NCBI GenBank assembly: GCA_022648325.1
Contig: JALCMG010000009.1
Location: forward strand, 36,977-100,976
DNA: 64,000 nt
Direction of reading: 5' to 3'
From: Olsenella sp.
Lineage (GTDB): Bacteria; Actinomycetota; Coriobacteriia; Coriobacteriales; Atopobiaceae
Made by a program: the position numbers and the translations under genes. Below, piece by piece: positions 60,245 through 64,000 of this stretch (positions within the stretch are counted from its first letter, which is position 1; the number at the start of each line of letters is the position of its first letter). Below the pieces are notes generated by a model. The model was not told the origin of the DNA and did not search any database. It saw only the letters and a list, made by a program, of their open reading frames with translations.

Positions 60245-61138
60245 GTGGCTGACGAGCACGATGTAGTGAAAGACGGCTCTCCACACACGACGAGAGGCAT
60301 CCTCTACCAGGAACACCTTGTTCTTGGGGCAAGCTTTGGGCGCGCTGAGGACACGGGCATCGTGTATCCAACCTCATATGCTGGAGAGGGATCACTTGAC
60401 CATGCGCTAGAGGGCGCGGCAATAGCCGACCTTACGGGCGCAACCTATAGACTTATTGCAGGGGCACATCCCCAGGAGCTCTGCGAGGCGGCGTTCTGCG
60501 CGAGAAAGCTCCTCGTAGGCCAGTGCTCCTTTGAACCTGCGCTTACGGGTGACGGAGCAATAACCTCTGTGCCACTCCTCATGCGCACGGGCACCCACGA
60601 ATACGTGCTCCTCGACCCCACTCGCAGGGGTCCCGTGGTGGCTGGCTGGCTCACGTTTCTCTCCCAGGTGAGCAGCAATGGCAACGCTCCTTACGAGGGC
60701 ACGAGCGTCGAAGAGGCAAGTGGGATGCTCGTGCCACTGCTGATAATGGGGGCTCGATCAAACGAGCTGCTTGCGGGCTACCTTCCGCAGGCCGGCCACG
60801 CCATTCCCGCGCGCGGAACTGTTAAAAGCGTAACGCTGGACGGGCACATCCCCGCGCTTGTCGTCAACGTTCCCTTGGCAGATTCAGGCAAGGGAACCTC
60901 CTACGTTCTGCTCGTTCCACCAACGGCGGCCCGTGTGGTATGGCGGAGCCTCCTCTCGTTTACCTGGGTCGAGCCCCTCGGTCGCTCTGCGGTTGTGGAT
61001 GGCTGGTCACGGCAGCCCTGGTCGCAGGCGCTCGATTCGACCGACGTCGTCGAGCTTAGCGAGCAGGGCTTGCGTGCGTGGGGCCTTCTCCGCCGAGGCA
61101 ATGACTTTGTTGGCGCGCGCGGAATTCTCGAGGAGTAG
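60245..61138 (+). CDS. GcvT/YgfZ-like aminomethyltransferase-fold protein
   Basis: A 297-aa folate-binding-type protein. GIVYPTSYAGEGSLDHALEGAAIADLTG resembles the start of the GcvT fold, and YVLLDPTRRGPVVAGWLTFL continues it. The YgfZ motif KGCYxGQE is absent and the GcvT catalytic Asp position appears replaced (DGAITSVPLL). It is therefore a divergent, perhaps non-catalytic, member. The start is GTG after AGAAGGGGG. No gcvH or gcvP is nearby; it sits between dacA and a RidA gene. The function is unknown. Confidence 0.7.
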   Translation: MADEHDVVKDGSPHTTRGILYQEHLVLGASFGRAEDTGIVYPTSYAGEGSLDHALEGAAIADLTGATYRLIAGAHPQELCEAAFCARKLLVGQCSFEPALTGDGAITSVPLLMRTGTHEYVLLDPTRRGPVVAGWLTFLSQVSSNGNAPYEGTSVEEASGMLVPLLIMGARSNELLAGYLPQAGHAIPARGTVKSVTLDGHIPALVVNVPLADSGKGTSYVLLVPPTAARVVWRSLLSFTWVEPLGRSAVVDGWSRQPWSQALDSTDVVELSEQGLRAWGLLRRGNDFVGARGILEE

Positions 61139-61147
61139 GAGGGGATC

Positions 61148-61525
61148 ATGAAGTATGCAATTAATGCCGCACAAGCGCCGGATGCCTATGGGTCCTGCTC
61201 GCAGGGTACGACCGCCGGACGTTTTGTGTACGCCTCTGGCCAGCTTCCCGTTGCGCCCGACGGGAAGACCATCGTCGGCGGCAGCGTGGCAACTCAGACT
61301 TCTCGGGTCATAGATATTATCGAGGCAATTCTTGCCGAGGTGGGCTGCACGCTCTCGGATGTCGCTCAAACTACCGTATACCTGGCCCGCATTGAGGACT
61401 TCGACGCAATGGACAGGGTCTTTGCGGAGCGCTTCCCTCAGCCCGCGCCATCCAGGTCGGTGGTTGCCGTGTCAGGGCTTCCCCTCGGTGCGCTCGTAGA
61501 GATGGACTGCGTGGCCTGCAGGTAA
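61148..61525 (+). CDS. RidA-family reactive intermediate deaminase
   Basis: A 125-aa trimeric enzyme that hydrolyses enamine/imine intermediates from PLP enzymes, such as 2-aminoacrylate from serine dehydratase. YGSCSQGTTAGRFVYASGQLPV, then VGCTLSDVAQTTVYLAR and APSRSVVAVSGLPLGALVEMDCVA are standard. The catalytic Arg is in PSRSVV. The ATG follows GAGGAGGGGATC. It is possibly co-transcribed with the GcvT-like gene, 9 bp apart. Confidence 0.93.
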   Translation: MKYAINAAQAPDAYGSCSQGTTAGRFVYASGQLPVAPDGKTIVGGSVATQTSRVIDIIEAILAEVGCTLSDVAQTTVYLARIEDFDAMDRVFAERFPQPAPSRSVVAVSGLPLGALVEMDCVACR

Positions 61526-61568
61526 GCGGTATCATGAGACGGTAAGGTTCTCTCGAGGGGAGTTTTCG

Positions 61569-62003
61569 ATGCAGCCGACTAACAACCACGCCACCGACAT
61601 GGGGGCAACGGAGATATTCCGCATGCCCTCTGCAGACGCCACCGTACCAGACCTCATGGCCGAGGAGAAGCCGGCCCACCCTACGCTCACCATCGTCAAG
61701 GGTCCGCAGATTGGCGAGACGTTTGAGCTTGATACGCCCATCATTACCTTGGGTCGCGATCCTCGCAACAGTGTCTTCTTGAATGACATGACCGTGTCGC
61801 GGCACCACGCAAAGATGGACCTCTCGGCTTGCCCACAGGGTAGGGCAACTGTTGAGGACCTTGGGTCGCTCAACGGAACCTGGGTCGACGGAGCCATTGT
61901 GAGCAAGGCCTCGCTCAAGGACGGCTCCACCATTCAGATTGGAACGTTCCGCATGGTGTTCCACACCAACGCACGGCCGCGCAGGATTGACACCGAGGGC
62001 TAG
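61569..62003 (+). CDS. FHA-domain signalling protein (GarA/OdhI-like)
   Basis: A 144-aa phosphothreonine-binding protein. The FHA core spans residues 45-140, with GRDPRNSVFLND, SRHHAKM and GSLNGTWVDG in the typical binding loops. The N-terminal 40 residues are flexible and carry ATEIFRM, which resembles the kinase-target site ETTSVFR of GarA/OdhI. In those proteins phosphorylation there makes the FHA domain bind its own tail and stops inhibition of 2-oxoglutarate metabolism. Here this is inference. The following gene starts 3 bp later and encodes the FtsR-like MerR regulator, as in other Actinobacteria. Confidence 0.88.
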   Translation: MQPTNNHATDMGATEIFRMPSADATVPDLMAEEKPAHPTLTIVKGPQIGETFELDTPIITLGRDPRNSVFLNDMTVSRHHAKMDLSACPQGRATVEDLGSLNGTWVDGAIVSKASLKDGSTIQIGTFRMVFHTNARPRRIDTEG

Positions 62004-62006
62004 CCC

Positions 62007-62744
62007 ATGCCTGACGCCGGATACCTCACCATCGGCAAGGTTGTGAAGCGACTCCAAAGCCTCTATCCCGACCTCACCATATCAAAGGTTCGCTACCTCG
62101 AGGACGAGGGGCTTCTCAACCCATCCAGAACTCCAGGCGGATACCGCCTTTACTCCCAACGCGATATCAAACGCCTTGAGACCATTCTCTATCTGCAGAA
62201 GAACAGGTTTCTTCCACTCTCGGTGATCAAGGACGAGCTTGAGCGCGAGGACGCGGGAGAACCTCCTTCGGCTGCTGCAGAGTCTGCGGTTGAGGCATCG
62301 CTCGTTGGACCCGTTGATGACGAGATTGCCGAGAAGTTTCACCCAATCGACCGCATGCCAGAGGTCGCGGGCGTATCCGTGAGCTTTGTGAGGCAGCTCT
62401 CCGAGGCCGGCGTCATCGCTCTCAAGCGCTCCCCACATGGTCGCGACCTTGTGGACGGTCACGACATTGGCCTCATTCGCACCTGCGACGAGCTGCGCCA
62501 CTACGGAATCGGGCCCAAGAACCTTCGCCAGTACGTGAACTCCGCCAACCGAGAGTCCGCTATGTTCGAGCAGGCTCTGGTTGTCTACGCCAAGAAGGGC
62601 GGCGGGGTTGAGGCCGAGGTTACCGATGAGGCGCGCGAACGATTCGAGCAGGCCTTCTCGCGCATGCTCGCCCTCACCGACGTTGTGCGCACGGAGCTCA
62701 TCCGACGCCTTGTGCATCAATCGTTCAAAGACATGGGAGGCTAG
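62007..62744 (+). CDS. MerR-family regulator, FtsR-like
   Basis: A 245-aa transcription factor. The N-terminal MerR winged helix is LTIGKVVKRLQSLYPDLTISKVRYLEDEGLLNPSRTPGGYRLYS. A second helix-turn-helix-like region appears near residues 115-180 (VAGVSVSFVRQLSEAGVIAL, and RTCDELRHYGIGPKNLRQYV). The domain order and length match the actinobacterial FtsR, an activator of ftsZ. The gene is 3 bp after the FHA gene, a conserved pair in Actinobacteria. Promoter control here is not visible. Confidence 0.88.
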   Translation: MPDAGYLTIGKVVKRLQSLYPDLTISKVRYLEDEGLLNPSRTPGGYRLYSQRDIKRLETILYLQKNRFLPLSVIKDELEREDAGEPPSAAAESAVEASLVGPVDDEIAEKFHPIDRMPEVAGVSVSFVRQLSEAGVIALKRSPHGRDLVDGHDIGLIRTCDELRHYGIGPKNLRQYVNSANRESAMFEQALVVYAKKGGGVEAEVTDEARERFEQAFSRMLALTDVVRTELIRRLVHQSFKDMGG

Positions 62745-62804
62745 CCACGATTGCCTCCCTGCCATATATCATGAGTACAACATCAACGAGGAAAGGAACT
62801 GCAC

Positions 62805-63341
62805 GTGTCTGATTTCGACTACGAGAGCCGCATCGCGAGCATCCCCGACTACCCCGAGAAGGGCGTCATCTTCAAGGACATCACCCCTCTGCTCGCCGAT
62901 CCGGATGGCCTCGTCAACCTCGTTGATGACATTGCCGATCACTTCCTCGGTCGCGGGATTACCAAGGTAGTGGGAGCCGAGGCTCGTGGCTTCCTCGTTG
63001 GTGCGCCCGTGGCATACAAGCTTGGAGCGGGATTTGTTCCTGCCCGCAAGCCGGGTAAGCTCCCGCGCGAGGTCTACTCTCAGCCCTATTCGCTTGAGTA
63101 TGGCACCGACGAGCTGCAGATTCACAAGGATGCTCTCAAGCCCGATGACGTGGCGCTCATCGTAGACGACCTCGTTGCTACCGGTGGCACGGCAGCCGCA
63201 ACCGCCAAGCTCGTCGAGCAGTCTGGCGCTCGCATCGAGGGCTTCTCGTTCATTCTCGAGCTCACGTTCCTCAACCCGCGTGAGGTCATTGCCAGGGATT
63301 ACCCCGAGCAGGAGGTCTACACCCTCATTCCCGTCAAGTAG
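62805..63341 (+). CDS. apt: Adenine phosphoribosyltransferase
   Basis: A 178-aa purine-salvage enzyme making AMP from adenine and PRPP. IASIPDYPEKGVIFKDITPLLADPDGL is the Apt signature, VVGAEARGFLVGAPVAYKLGAGFVPARKPGKLP the base site, and VALIVDDLVATGGTAAA the PRPP-binding motif. The start is GTG behind AGGAAAGGAAC. The length is normal. Confidence 0.96.
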   Translation: MSDFDYESRIASIPDYPEKGVIFKDITPLLADPDGLVNLVDDIADHFLGRGITKVVGAEARGFLVGAPVAYKLGAGFVPARKPGKLPREVYSQPYSLEYGTDELQIHKDALKPDDVALIVDDLVATGGTAAATAKLVEQSGARIEGFSFILELTFLNPREVIARDYPEQEVYTLIPVK

Positions 63342-63366
63342 GGAACTTAATCTTTTTGCTTGCTTT

Positions 63367-63397
63367 CTCGGCCGCTTCCATTATGGGGGCGGCCGAG
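63367..63397 (+). terminator. Hairpin after apt, weak terminator
   Basis: CTCGGCCGC pairs exactly with GCGGCCGAG around a 13-nt loop. The downstream CGTCTTAG is only weakly T-rich. It is 25 bp after the apt stop, so it is a plausible transcription stop before the next gene. Confidence 0.55.
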
Positions 63398-63489
63398 CGT
63401 CTTAGAGCCTTCTGCCCATCGTATGGAAAGATACGCCGCCTCCCGACGCCTGACGTAGAATGGACTCCAAGCGTCGAAAGGACTACTCA

Positions 63490-64000
63490 ATGACCCACGC
63501 TAGATGCATCGTCACTGCCGGATTGGTTCTTGCCCTCGCCACGCCGTGCGCGCTCTCCGTTGCGCCTACCGTCGCCATGGCAAGCCCCCAGGATGATCTC
63601 TCTGCCGCATCTGCCAAGCTCGACTCACTTGGAGCAACTCTTTCATCCCTTCAGGATCAGCTTTCCACTGCCACTTCCGAGCTAGAGCAGACCGGCTATG
63701 ACATCGCCAATACCGAGCAGCAGATCTCCGACACCCAGACCCAGCTGGACGGGAAGCGCCAGGAGCTTGGCTCGCGCATGAAGAGCTCGTACAAGTCCGG
63801 CGCCTCCGGCGCCCTCGACCTCATCCTCTCCTCCGCCTCGTTCGAGGAGCTCTCCTCCAACATCTACTACCTCGACAAGGTCTCCGAGGCCGACGCCGAG
63901 GCAATCTCGGAGGTGCAGTCTCTCTCGAGCCAGCTGGAACAGCAGAAGACCGAGCTCGAGCAGCAGCAGGCAGACCAGCAGAGCCAGGTTGACAGCCTTC
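63490..64000 (+). CDS. Secreted coiled-coil protein, PcsB/CwlO-like N-terminus (cut by right edge)
   Basis: An open frame of 170 codons with no stop before the window end. A signal peptide of about 30 residues (IVTAGLVLALATPCAL, cleavage likely after VAMA-S) is followed by long heptad-rich helices: LDSLGATLSSLQDQL, ELEQTGYDIANTEQQIS and LSSQLEQQKTELEQQQ. RMKSSYKSGASGALDLILSS is the hinge typical of PcsB/CwlO N-terminal domains, which are followed by an NlpC/P60 or CHAP endopeptidase domain. That part lies outside. The ATG follows GAAAGGA. It likely cleaves peptidoglycan during division, with FtsEX partners elsewhere. Confidence 0.82.
   Translation, partial: MTHARCIVTAGLVLALATPCALSVAPTVAMASPQDDLSAASAKLDSLGATLSSLQDQLSTATSELEQTGYDIANTEQQISDTQTQLDGKRQELGSRMKSSYKSGASGALDLILSSASFEELSSNIYYLDKVSEADAEAISEVQSLSSQLEQQKTELEQQQADQQSQVDSL

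Overview
The window is GC-rich bacterial DNA that looks like a chromosome segment from an actinobacterium of the class Coriobacteriia, most likely an Atopobiaceae (Olsenella-like) anaerobe. The evidence is the frequent GTG starts with 4-bp GTGA/ATGA overlaps, a GarA-like FHA gene next to a FtsR-like MerR gene (an actinobacterial pairing), and a strongly anaerobic gene set: an anaerobic GlpA/GlpB/DUF1667 trio, hypA/hypB, many Fe-S flavoproteins and an aconitase-X pair. The taxonomic placement is inference. Part of an alpha/beta hydrolase gene is cut by the left edge and a PcsB-like secreted protein by the right edge.

Layout. 1-4.5 kb: hydrolase (minus), tRNA-Ala and a CAU tRNA with promoter and terminators, a small membrane protein, an OatA-like acyltransferase, tRNA-Val, and a VOC protein followed by a 21-bp tandem repeat. 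4.7-24.2 kb: a long plus-strand housekeeping block in which genes touch or overlap: ABC-F, M50 protease, scpA-scpB-rluB, a phosphatase, cmk-plsC-ispH, DUF512, der-plsY-gpsA-rpe, cysteine desulfurase, a coiled-coil protein, coaBC, nfo and a second ABC-F. It combines chromosome segregation, rRNA modification, ribosome assembly, phospholipid and isoprenoid synthesis and DNA repair. 24.3-31.3 kb: an asymmetric heterodimeric ABC exporter, then the glycerol-3-phosphate-dehydrogenase-like trio.

31.3-41 kb is the accessory part. Three copies (31352, 32601, 38489) of a 79-80 bp, almost perfectly palindromic non-coding element lie between genes. Two of them bracket a gene for a PD-(D/E)XK nuclease-like protein. 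Further along are a small Cys-rich protein, a nicotinamidase-like hydrolase, a thioesterase, and hypB - 968-aa Fe-S/GltD-like flavoprotein - hypA with no hydrogenase structural genes in the window. Next come a HAD phosphatase, a BFD-like half-ferredoxin, and a PadR/HAAS pair with two clear 21-bp operators on a consensus promoter.

41-53.6 kb: an amino-acid permease, amidohydrolase and LysR regulator, then a minus-strand set (AlaX editing protein, MATE pump, aconitase-X subunits, OYE-like flavoenzyme, HAD hydrolase). A decayed recQ gene lies on the plus strand inside this set. 53.8-64 kb: serC-serA, a DUF1292 protein, an M20 peptidase, pgsA-dacA-GcvT-like-RidA, FHA-MerR, apt and a PcsB-like protein.

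The strongest candidate for something undescribed is the palindromic element family. Its arms show paired changes between copies, and two copies flank the nuclease-like gene. The recQ remnant, the hyp-flanked flavoprotein and the GarA-like switch are secondary points of interest.
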